Origin: Methanobacteriota archaeon
GTDB lineage: Archaea; Thermoplasmatota; Poseidoniia; Poseidoniales; SP79
Reading direction: 5' to 3'
NCBI GenBank assembly: GCA_002715545.1
Contig: PAZI01000063.1
Location: 1-22,434, forward strand
Length of the DNA: 22,434 nt
Under the pieces are notes generated by a model. The model was not told the DNA's origin. It made no database searches and saw only the letters and a list, made by a program, of their open reading frames with translations. Positions within the stretch are counted from its first letter, which is position 1. Each line of letters starts with the position of its first letter. Below, one piece after another: positions 16,008-22,434 of this stretch. A program made the position numbers and the translations under genes.

Positions 16008-16076
16008 GTCGAATTATGTTTGTAAGAACAGGTTCGGTGATAGGTGATGATTCATGTGATCGTAGATCGCGAATAT

Positions 16077-18272
16077 ATGGCAGCTAAGACGTTTGCCTTA
16101 TGGTTAGTTGCGCTTGTGCAAGTAGCCGGTCAACTCCCTGCCGCTCGCATAACGGCTATTCTTCCACTTGGCAGTGAGGTTGGTTCAGAGGAGGAAGTGC
16201 AGGTTTATGGCACCGATCTAGATGGTCCGCTAGAATTGAGGTTTTCGCATCCAGGGATCACTGCAGAGTTGTCCAATCCTGAGAAACACCGTTTCTTAGT
16301 ACGCGTGTCAAGTGATGTTCCTGTTGGAGTTTATGACGTACGGTTTGTCGGGGCGCTTGGTTGCAGTAATCCAAGGCTGTTTGCTGTCAGCTCACTTGTC
16401 GAATCCCTGAGTTCAGGCAAAAACACTAGCCTTGAGAAAGCCTCTAATCTTGAAGAAAACACAGTTGTCAATGGTGCAACTGTTTCACGTCAGTCCATAT
16501 GGTTCAAAATGTCCGCGATCAAAGGACAACGTCTTTTTTTGCGTATAACGGCGGCTGCGCTGGATTCGCGGATGAACCCTGTCATGTATCTTCGGGATCA
16601 CGACGGGAAGCGTTTAGCCAGAGCAACCGCTGGCGGACTGATCGACTACACAGCGGCGTCTGATGCTGACTATTTTGTTCAAATTCACGATGCAACTTAC
16701 GGTGGAGGTGTCGACTATTATTTTCGACTGGAACGTACTAGCGGTCCGCATGTTGATTTTGTCTTCCCGCCTATGGTTGAAAGATCTGATAGTGCAGAGG
16801 TGACTCTATACGGTCGAAATCTTCCTGATGGGGTTAATTCCCAGTACAAGTCTCTCGACGGACGTGAGCTGGAGCAAATCACAATAAAAATTAGTGACTT
16901 GGTGCGCGGCGATCGGCCAGGAGGCGTGCTGTTACCTTCCGCTTCAGCGGCGATTGATGGGGGGGTCTTTCGCTTATTCAATGATGGAATGACAAGCAAC
17001 CCGTTCTTTATTGGCCTTTTTGATGGGAAATTACAAGGGTTAGAGCAGGGCGACAATGAAACTTATTCTAAAGCACAACCAATCTCAGCTCCAGGTTTAG
17101 TGTGTGGGCGTTTTTTCCCGATTGGTGACGTGGATTTCTTTCGATTTTCGATTCAAAAGGGAGAAATTTATTGGCTAAATATCTACTCGCAACGGCTAGG
17201 AAATAAAACTAACCCTTATATTACCACCCGATTGGTGCGCGTAGACAAAAATGGCAAAGAGATAATGGGGGAGTCGAAAGAGTTTTACGAGATGAAGGAC
17301 AACCCCGGTGGCCACGAGTTCAATGTCTCCAATAGAGATGTGTCGTGGCGTTTTCAGGCAGGGTATGATGGCTACTGTCTGGTGAGTCTACGCGATTTGT
17401 TTAATCACGCAGAGGCCGATCTTGCCAGGGGATATGCCCTGGCATTAATTCGTGAGCGACCCAATTTCCGAATTTTGGCGCATCCTCGAACTGTCCCTTT
17501 GACCTTGCGAAAAACAAAAGCTATTCAACTCATGGTAGCGCATCTCCGTAATGGAGCAACTCTTCCGATCCAGATGGTTGTTTTGCGAGAAGGAGGTTTT
17601 AACGGGCCGATCGAAGTTACTGCTCAAGGACTTCCAGACGGCGTTATACTGCACCCGTGTGTGATTAAGGCTGGGCAAAAGAATGCCACTGCATTGATAT
17701 CAGCAATCAAGCCGACCACGTCATTTGTCGGTGACATCCGGTTTGTTGGTACGGCCGAGTTTGATGGAGTAGAGGTTAAGCGTCATGGGTTGGCAACTGT
17801 TACCACGCATCCCGTCGGCGATTATGATAAGGAGCCGGTTTTCTCGCGTTTGACCAAAAGCTGTGCGTTATCAGTAAATATTGAAGATGTTGAGCCAATT
17901 CAAGTAACAGCTGTAGGGAATGGGCCTTTTACCGGATTGGCCAACGGGAATTTGAAAATACCCCCTAAAATTAATCGTACTGGTGAATATAATGAGGATA
18001 TCAAGTTCAAGGTTTACGGCATGTCTCAATTGCAGAAGCTTCCCGAGTTGTCGATTAGCAACGAACAAGGAGAGGCTACTCTTGAAATTGATTTAGCCAA
18101 GTTCAAGGTTCCTGCTGGCTCATACACAATTCAGTTGGGATCAACAATCAAGGGTAAATATCAATTTCCACCATTGAACGAGAAAGAAACAGACAAAAAA
18201 AAGGATGTAACATTTCAGTTGATCTCACCTCCAATAATCATTGAGGTTAAGCCGGTGCCAAAACCTGAGTGA
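16077..18272 (+). CDS. Secreted PPC-domain protein paired with the DUF1549/DUF1553 protein
   Basis: This 731-aa exported protein has a signal peptide (about 1-23, ALWLVALVQVAG then PAA). Residues 24-105 form an IPT/TIG-like beta domain (TAILPLGSEVGSEEEVQVYG). Two bacterial pre-peptidase C-terminal (PPC) domains follow at about 115-218 and 325-455, recognisable by WFKMSAIKGQRLFLRI and by DVDFFRFSIQKGEIYWLNI with the GYxGxYxxxv-like ends. Beta-rich, Ig-like regions fill the rest, ending in a Lys/Pro-rich tail. No catalytic motif is seen, so binding or scaffolding in the periplasm or cell surface is the likely role. Proteins of this design commonly sit beside DUF1549/DUF1553 genes, as here. In-frame GTG 16044 and ATG 16047 are alternative starts; 16077 puts the hydrophobic segment at the very N-terminus. 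Confidence 0.82.
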   Translation: MAAKTFALWLVALVQVAGQLPAARITAILPLGSEVGSEEEVQVYGTDLDGPLELRFSHPGITAELSNPEKHRFLVRVSSDVPVGVYDVRFVGALGCSNPRLFAVSSLVESLSSGKNTSLEKASNLEENTVVNGATVSRQSIWFKMSAIKGQRLFLRITAAALDSRMNPVMYLRDHDGKRLARATAGGLIDYTAASDADYFVQIHDATYGGGVDYYFRLERTSGPHVDFVFPPMVERSDSAEVTLYGRNLPDGVNSQYKSLDGRELEQITIKISDLVRGDRPGGVLLPSASAAIDGGVFRLFNDGMTSNPFFIGLFDGKLQGLEQGDNETYSKAQPISAPGLVCGRFFPIGDVDFFRFSIQKGEIYWLNIYSQRLGNKTNPYITTRLVRVDKNGKEIMGESKEFYEMKDNPGGHEFNVSNRDVSWRFQAGYDGYCLVSLRDLFNHAEADLARGYALALIRERPNFRILAHPRTVPLTLRKTKAIQLMVAHLRNGATLPIQMVVLREGGFNGPIEVTAQGLPDGVILHPCVIKAGQKNATALISAIKPTTSFVGDIRFVGTAEFDGVEVKRHGLATVTTHPVGDYDKEPVFSRLTKSCALSVNIEDVEPIQVTAVGNGPFTGLANGNLKIPPKINRTGEYNEDIKFKVYGMSQLQKLPELSISNEQGEATLEIDLAKFKVPAGSYTIQLGSTIKGKYQFPPLNEKETDKKKDVTFQLISPPIIIEVKPVPKPE

Positions 18273-18336
18273 AATTAGTAGTAAGGGATCATGTTGGCAG
18301 GGGTGTAAATAAGCTCAATTGCGCATCATGAATATT

Positions 18337-18345
18337 TGCTATAAT
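18337..18345 (+). promoter_or_regulatory. Candidate extended -10 promoter (distal)
   Basis: TGcTATAAT is a perfect extended -10 element. A partial -35 (TTGCGC at 18319-18324) lies 15 nt upstream, shorter than ideal, but extended -10 promoters tolerate this. It would start transcription near 18352, about 200 nt before the amidohydrolase. Confidence 0.45.
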
Positions 18346-18394
18346 AGGACTAACCTGTTTGCCGAGGGTCGCTAGAACGAACTTTAAGCTGTGA

Positions 18395-18423
18395 TTGATT
18401 TGGTAACAAAAATATTATATAAA
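18395..18423 (+). promoter_or_regulatory. Candidate sigma-70 promoter (proximal) for the amidohydrolase
   Basis: TTGATT (18395-18400), a 17-nt spacer, and TATAAA (18418-18423) form a good sigma-70 match. The predicted start near 18430 leaves a leader of about 120 nt. The flanking DNA is very A/T-rich, so chance matches are possible. Confidence 0.42.
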
Positions 18424-18550
18424 ATCGCAGAAAAGCCACACCAAGATTATAGCTCGGTTCCATACCGGCATGGGCAAGGCCAAGAAGGCAAGGTTGTTTG
18501 CTGGAGTGTATATAGGGAATGCCATTTCAAGCTCAGATGGAGTTAGTTGA

Positions 18551-19804
18551 ATGATACTTCGGACACGGGCGATTTGGGCGGGTAAAGGGCGTATTATTGG
18601 CGATGCAGCGCTAAGAATTCGAGGTGACAGGATTGCTGGTTTAGATGCAAGTCGCAATCTGTCTCCTGAACCGGGTGAGCCTGTGGTGGATATTGGAGAA
18701 TCGATCATATTCCCTGCCTTTATAAATGCACACTGCCATTTGGACTATACGGGCTTAGGCGGTGAGCTATTTAAGGGAGAGTCTTTTACAGCTTGGTTAA
18801 ATGATATGGTTGCTATTAAGCGATCGCTGACCCATTCAGATTATGAAAGTGGATGGTTGGCTGGTGCTAATATGCTACTAAGTTCCGGTTGTGGAACAGT
18901 CGCAAATATCGAGTCCGTTCCGGGATTGTTTCAGCGCATGGCTCTGAAAACACCGTTACAAGTCTGTCCGTTTACCGAGCTGATCGGTTATCATTCTGAG
19001 GATTCCGACGAACTGGTTAACTTGGCAAAGCGTGAGTTGGCAGTAAATACATCAATTGCTCTGCGGGCTGGCTTGTCACCGCATGCGCCTTATACTTTGA
19101 CCTCAGAGGCACTTAGTCTTATCTCGGCTGTTGCGGATGAGCGTTCGGTTCCGACTATGGTTCACTTGGCCGAGTCGGAAGACGAGTTGGAAATGTTTAT
19201 GAAAGCTTCAGGCCCAATGTACGAGGCCATGAACGATTTAGGAAGGAAGATGGAGGATTGCGGTTTGGGTAGCCCTGTTCAGCATTTTGCCAACTCGGGC
19301 GGTTTTTCCCAAAAGACATTAGTCGTACATGCTAACAAACTCATCGGGGCTGATGTGGGATTTTTACAACGAGCGAATGTCGATATCATTCATTGCCCAA
19401 GAAGTAGGGATTGGTTTGGGCACCAAGGATTCGATTATGATCGATTTGTTAATGCAGGGTTAAACATTTCCATCGGGACGGACAGTTTGGCTAGTGCCGG
19501 GGGAGGGGGGGGAGTGTTCAAACTTGATATGTTTACTGAGATGCGGGAGTTCAAGCGTTGTCATCCTCGCATCGATTGCGAGGACATTCTTCAACTCGCA
19601 ACGCTAAATGGCGCCAAGGCCTTGGGTCTTGAAAGAGAAATAGGTCAATTGCGTGATGGAGGGAGGGCTGACTTAGCTTCTATTCCTTTTAGCGGAAAAA
19701 TGCCAGAAGTACCGGAGATGATTCTCTACCATCAAGGTTCTGTTGGAATGACAATGATCGCTGGGAAGAAAGCATACTCCAGGTTTGGTTCAATTGTGGA
19801 TTGA
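18551..19804 (+). CDS. Metal-dependent amidohydrolase, ATZ/TRZ-type deaminase family
   Basis: This 417-aa cytoplasmic enzyme has the amidohydrolase TIM-barrel metal site: H61 and H63 (NAHCHLDYTG), H205 (MVHLAESE), H260 (VVHANKL) and D311 (IGTDSLAS). Supporting family motifs are LSPHAPYT (H178) and HCPRS (H281). The set places it with aminohydrolases that deaminate N-heterocycles, such as S-adenosylhomocysteine or methylthioadenosine deaminase and aminodeoxyfutalosine deaminase of the menaquinone futalosine route. The exact substrate cannot be told from the sequence. After the DSLAS motif there is an unusual A-G-G-G-G-G-V-F-K stretch, encoded by a G-rich tract (19499-19512), where relatives usually continue directly into LDL...EMR. 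A ribosome site GGAG lies eight bases ahead of the ATG, one of the few in this window. The kinase gene follows after 53 bp, across an inverted repeat. Confidence 0.85.
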   Translation: MILRTRAIWAGKGRIIGDAALRIRGDRIAGLDASRNLSPEPGEPVVDIGESIIFPAFINAHCHLDYTGLGGELFKGESFTAWLNDMVAIKRSLTHSDYESGWLAGANMLLSSGCGTVANIESVPGLFQRMALKTPLQVCPFTELIGYHSEDSDELVNLAKRELAVNTSIALRAGLSPHAPYTLTSEALSLISAVADERSVPTMVHLAESEDELEMFMKASGPMYEAMNDLGRKMEDCGLGSPVQHFANSGGFSQKTLVVHANKLIGADVGFLQRANVDIIHCPRSRDWFGHQGFDYDRFVNAGLNISIGTDSLASAGGGGGVFKLDMFTEMREFKRCHPRIDCEDILQLATLNGAKALGLEREIGQLRDGGRADLASIPFSGKMPEVPEMILYHQGSVGMTMIAGKKAYSRFGSIVD

Positions 19805-19850
19805 CTGTAACCGGAAGATGCAGGAATTCTTTCTTTCCTTTACAGTCAAT
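19800..19850. repeat. 11-bp perfect inverted repeat between the amidohydrolase and the kinase
   Basis: ATTGACTGTAA (19800-19810) and TTACAGTCAAT (19840-19850) are exact reverse complements separated by 29 nt. The left arm includes the amidohydrolase stop codon and the right arm ends 7 nt before the kinase ATG. The element could be an mRNA hairpin covering the kinase initiation region, or a pair of operator half-sites. There is no T-run after it, so a simple terminator is less likely. Confidence 0.75.
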
Positions 19851-19857
19851 TAACGCG

Positions 19858-20958
19858 ATGGGATTCATTGAGATAAAACCAGCTGAGGCCTGCAAATACG
19901 ACTTACTTTCATTTGGTGAGATTATGCTTCGAATGGATCCGGGGCCTTCCCGAATTCGAACAGCACGCAGTTTTGATGTGTGGGAGGGCGGCGGAGAATA
20001 CAATGTGGCACGCGGTTTGAGGCGCTGCTTCGGAAAACGCACAGGCATAGTCACAGCATTTGCGGACAATGAGGTTGGCAGGCTGATCGAGGACTTCATA
20101 CTTCAGGGAGGAGTTGACACTTCCTTGGTAAAGTGGATTGCCAGCGATGGCGTTGGCAGAACGGTACGAAACGGTTTGAATTTTACCGAACGAGGGTTTG
20201 GAATCCGAGGTGCAGTGGGGGTGCCCGATCGAGGGTTGACTGCTGCATCTCAAATTCGCCAGGACGATTTTGATTGGGAGGAAATATTTGGCAAACACGG
20301 TGTCAGGTGGTTCCACACGGGGGGCATCTTTGCTGCACTCTCAGAATCCACTGCCAAGGCTGTGCTTAAGGCAGTGCAGATTGCAGCAAAGCACGGCACT
20401 GTCGTTTCATACGACTTGAATTACCGGCCTTCTCTTTGGAGGAGTATAGGCGGCAAGGAAAAAGCTAAGGAGGTAAATCGCGGAATCGCTCCGTATGTGG
20501 ATGTGATGATTGGTAATGAAGAGGATTATACAGCTTGTTTGGGATATGAGGTGGAGGATCTGGATGAAGAAATATCGTCGATTGATGTTGGTAAATTCAA
20601 GGCAATGATTAACGAAGTTGTTCAGGATTACCCAAACCTAAAGATTGCCGCAACTACGCTTAGAAAAGTAAAAACTGCAACCATCAATGACTGGGGGGCC
20701 ATTTGCTGGGCTGGGGGTCGTTTTTTTGAATCTGCCCCGTATCCAGAATTAGAGATCTTTGATCGTGTAGGTGGGGGAGACAGTTTTGCATCTGGCTTGA
20801 TATACGGATTGATGACTTCTGGGAAACCTGATGTTGCGATCAACTACGGAACCGCTCATGGTGCGTTGGCTATGACAACGCCGGGTGATACTTCTATGGC
20901 CACGCTTATCGAGGTTGAGAAATTGATGAAGGGAGGGGGAGCTAGGGTGGTTCGCTAA
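19858..20958 (+). CDS. PfkB-family carbohydrate kinase, similar to 2-keto-3-deoxygluconate kinase
   Basis: This 366-aa ribokinase-family (PfkB) sugar kinase uses ATP to phosphorylate a sugar or sugar acid. The substrate-side motif GGGEYNVARGL (44-54) and the PfkB signature DRVGGGDSFASGLIYG (302-317) are present, with catalytic base D308 in the GGGD anion hole. SYDLNYRPSLW (184-194) and PGDTSMATLIEVE near the C-terminus match the KDG-kinase branch, so phosphorylation of 2-keto-3-deoxygluconate is the best guess; fructokinase or another ketose kinase cannot be excluded. ATG 19858 is chosen because the PfkB fold starts soon after it (YDLLSFGEIMLRM). A TTG start at 19801 would overlap the upstream stop and add unrelated residues. 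No aldolase or dehydratase for an Entner-Doudoroff-type route is nearby. The ATG lacks a Shine-Dalgarno and lies just after the inverted repeat. Confidence 0.88.
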   Translation: MGFIEIKPAEACKYDLLSFGEIMLRMDPGPSRIRTARSFDVWEGGGEYNVARGLRRCFGKRTGIVTAFADNEVGRLIEDFILQGGVDTSLVKWIASDGVGRTVRNGLNFTERGFGIRGAVGVPDRGLTAASQIRQDDFDWEEIFGKHGVRWFHTGGIFAALSESTAKAVLKAVQIAAKHGTVVSYDLNYRPSLWRSIGGKEKAKEVNRGIAPYVDVMIGNEEDYTACLGYEVEDLDEEISSIDVGKFKAMINEVVQDYPNLKIAATTLRKVKTATINDWGAICWAGGRFFESAPYPELEIFDRVGGGDSFASGLIYGLMTSGKPDVAINYGTAHGALAMTTPGDTSMATLIEVEKLMKGGGARVVR

Positions 20959-20981
20959 AGTGCTTTTGGTTGACTTTAGCG
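20953..20981. terminator. Candidate bidirectional hairpin between convergent genes
   Basis: CGCTAAAGT (20953-20961) and ACTTTAGCG (20973-20981) pair perfectly over 9 bp with an 11-nt loop. The hairpin covers the stop codons of both the kinase and the TPR gene. A short T-rich stretch (CTTTCT) follows on the plus strand and nothing T-rich follows on the minus strand. Termination or 3'-end protection for both transcripts is the likely role. Confidence 0.55.
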
Positions 20982-22388
20982 CGCCTTTCTAATGACCGTT
21001 AGATTTTCATTAGCTAGACCATTTTCCGGGTCTATGGCCAGAATACGTTCGTAAGTCATAACAGCAGCTTCCGTGTCGTTTGTTTTGTAAAAACAAACAG
21101 CCAATGCAAGGAGGGCTTCTGTGTTATTCGGTTCGATTTTGATAATATTGACGTAATCTGTTGCGGCGTCTTTATAAGATGATTTATTGAGATTGTAATC
21201 ACCCCTTGTTTTCAAAGCAGGTATATATTTCGAATCTTCATCGAGTGCCCTATTAATGTACTTGATAAAACTAGTAACATTTCCCGATTTATGTTCCGCC
21301 AAAGCTAGGCGCGTTAAGAAGTCGGCTGAGTTAGCATCAATCTCGACAGCCTTCCGGAGATGTATCACTGACTTTTCCAATAATCCAGACTGGTATTCCA
21401 AACTGCCGAGCGTGGCGTATAGGGCGCTATTTTGCTCTGTTGAGTTTAGTGCGTTTTCAATTTCTTTGATGGCTCCTTCGAGATCACCATTTTTATACTG
21501 TCTGTCTGCCTGTTCCAAAACTGAAATGGAATCGGATGCTTCCTTTTGCCCGGTTAGTTTTTCTTCTTTTGCCTTGTGAATTGCCTTTACGTTCTCATAG
21601 GCAATTTGATTGTCACAATCCAATTGCAGAATTTTTTCGTATAAGTTCAAGGCCGAATCTGTGTCGCCGGTTTTGTGCATGCATATGGCTGCGCATTGCA
21701 TCAAGTATATATCCTCTGGATTGCTAGCCAATAATTGCTTGAACTCATGCAAGGCCTGTTCATGCTGCTCGGAAAGGTATAGAATTTTCCCTTTTAATTT
21801 TTGCGCTTCTGGACAAGGGTTCCGTTCCAGCGAATAGTTAATTGCCTTAATTGATGCTTCGAGATTATTGAGGTTTAATTCGCATAAAGCGAGTTGAGTC
21901 CAGCCTTCAGGGGCAGAATTGTCCAGGCTGATAGCTTGACTGATGAGCTTCTTTGCAGTCTCAAATTCACCCATTTGGAAGAACAAAGTGCTCAATGCCG
22001 CGATAACTTCGTAGTTCTGTGGTGTTGAATCAAATATCTTGGAAAGTATTGATTTAGTCTGCTTTTTTTCTTTATCCATGTAAGCCAACTCGAAATTGAC
22101 GAGTTGATTAGCAAGATCATTGCACTCAACAATCTCTTCTTTATTTGAGATTGTATGTGCTAGGGAGTTATCACCATCGGGATGGCGCATGAAGCTTAGG
22201 TTGTTTGTCGCGCATTCGTTTTGAGGATCCAATTCAAGTACGCGTTCGAACACCATTTTTGCTGTGTCTTGTTCGCCGCCTTGATGGAACGCATATCCAA
22301 GCGCAAGATAGAACTCCATGAATTTAGGGTTTAATTCAATCAACTTAGCAAATCGACACACAACAATCTCATTTCGTTTGGTATCCAT
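20976..22388 (-). CDS. Tetratricopeptide-repeat (TPR) protein, possibly 5'-truncated by the window edge
   Basis: This is a protein made almost entirely of TPR helical hairpins, a scaffold for protein-protein contacts; 470 aa from ATG 22388. Around ten repeats are recognisable by the alternating A-helix (G and A at fixed spacing, as in LALGYAFHQGG) and B-helix ending in LDPxN or similar (VLELDPQNECA, AISLDNSAPEG, ILQLDCDNQIA, AVEIDANSADF, IIKIEPNNTEA, ILAIDPENGLA). There is no signal peptide or membrane segment in the visible part. The reading frame stays open upstream to the window end, and the visible N-terminus seems to enter in the second helix of a repeat, so the true start may lie beyond 22434. 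Partners and function are unknown. It converges on the kinase gene with a shared hairpin at the 3' ends. Confidence 0.85.
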   Translation of the reverse strand: MDTKRNEIVVCRFAKLIELNPKFMEFYLALGYAFHQGGEQDTAKMVFERVLELDPQNECATNNLSFMRHPDGDNSLAHTISNKEEIVECNDLANQLVNFELAYMDKEKKQTKSILSKIFDSTPQNYEVIAALSTLFFQMGEFETAKKLISQAISLDNSAPEGWTQLALCELNLNNLEASIKAINYSLERNPCPEAQKLKGKILYLSEQHEQALHEFKQLLASNPEDIYLMQCAAICMHKTGDTDSALNLYEKILQLDCDNQIAYENVKAIHKAKEEKLTGQKEASDSISVLEQADRQYKNGDLEGAIKEIENALNSTEQNSALYATLGSLEYQSGLLEKSVIHLRKAVEIDANSADFLTRLALAEHKSGNVTSFIKYINRALDEDSKYIPALKTRGDYNLNKSSYKDAATDYVNIIKIEPNNTEALLALAVCFYKTNDTEAAVMTYERILAIDPENGLANENLTVIRKAR

Positions 22389-22434
22389 AGAAATCCGGGA
22401 TCGGGAAAACAAAGTTTGGTAACACGACGGACCC

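Larger units (their letters stand above)
18273..18550. other. 278-bp gap with candidate promoters and leader of the amidohydrolase gene
   Basis: No gene that I can support lies here. The region holds two candidate promoters (listed separately) and at least 120 nt of leader ahead of the amidohydrolase. The leader has a repeated GGCAAGG (18472-18478 and again 14 bp later) and a short CCAT-N6-ATGG hairpin. Two tiny reading frames (GTG 18391, 51 codons; ATG 18470, 26 codons) exist but look random. I recognise no riboswitch class. Confidence 0.55.

Noticed and set aside
18391..18546. GTG-started 51-codon frame and a nested ATG 26-codon frame (18470) ahead of the amidohydrolase
   Set aside because: The GTG lies just ahead of the -35 of the better promoter candidate, and its first codons cover that hexamer. 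Neither frame has a ribosome site or family-like sequence. Kept only as leader content.
19801..19857. TTG start for the kinase at 19801
   Set aside because: The extra 19 residues are encoded by the inverted repeat and show no family similarity; the PfkB fold begins after the ATG at 19858.

Overview
The window looks like a chromosomal segment of a Verrucomicrobiota bacterium, or a close relative in the Planctomycetota-Verrucomicrobiota-Chlamydiota group. The best pointers are a secreted DUF1549/DUF1553 (PSCyt-type) protein beside a PPC-domain protein, the TGS-less form of threonyl-tRNA synthetase, and the rodA-RNase E/G and rpmH-rnpA-yidD-yidC-jag gene orders. This placement is inferred from family knowledge, not from a search. 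I see no transposase, phage gene, CRISPR array, tRNA or rRNA.

Layout. Bases 1-2655 (+) hold the 3' end of a rod-shape block: a rodA fragment and then an RNase E/G gene 9 bp later. Bases 2721-12612 (-) are one long run of co-directional genes. In transcription order they are rpmH, rnpA, yidD, yidC, jag/khpB, thrS, serA, then after a candidate promoter a membrane-anchored coiled-coil protein, moaA and a short GspE/PilB-type ATPase. rpmH is only 45 codons long and was found by translating the minus strand by eye. Bases 12841-18272 (+) start divergently from rpmH with a MiaE-like tRNA hydroxylase, followed by the DUF1549/DUF1553 protein and its PPC partner. A 278-bp gap (18273-18550) has two candidate promoters. 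It leads into a metal-dependent amidohydrolase/deaminase (18551) and a PfkB-family kinase resembling 2-keto-3-deoxygluconate kinase (19858). A TPR protein runs convergently at the right edge (20976-22388, -), possibly continuing off the window.

How the genes fit together. The rpmH-jag block makes ribosomal protein L34, the RNase P protein, the YidC insertase with its YidD helper, and a KH/R3H RNA-binding protein. It reads on into charging of threonine and the first step of serine synthesis, so this is a translation and membrane-biogenesis block. rodA and RNase E/G belong to the cell-shape cluster. The DUF1549/PPC pair is exported and probably acts in the cell envelope or periplasm. The amidohydrolase and sugar kinase are co-oriented, but I cannot assign them one pathway.

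I do not see a clearly new multi-gene system. The most interesting signals are small: an 11-bp perfect inverted repeat between the amidohydrolase and the kinase, a 9-bp hairpin spanning the two convergent stop codons after the kinase, a G-rich tract that inserts a glycine run beside a metal-binding motif, a palindrome inside a candidate promoter spacer, and a general lack of Shine-Dalgarno sequences.
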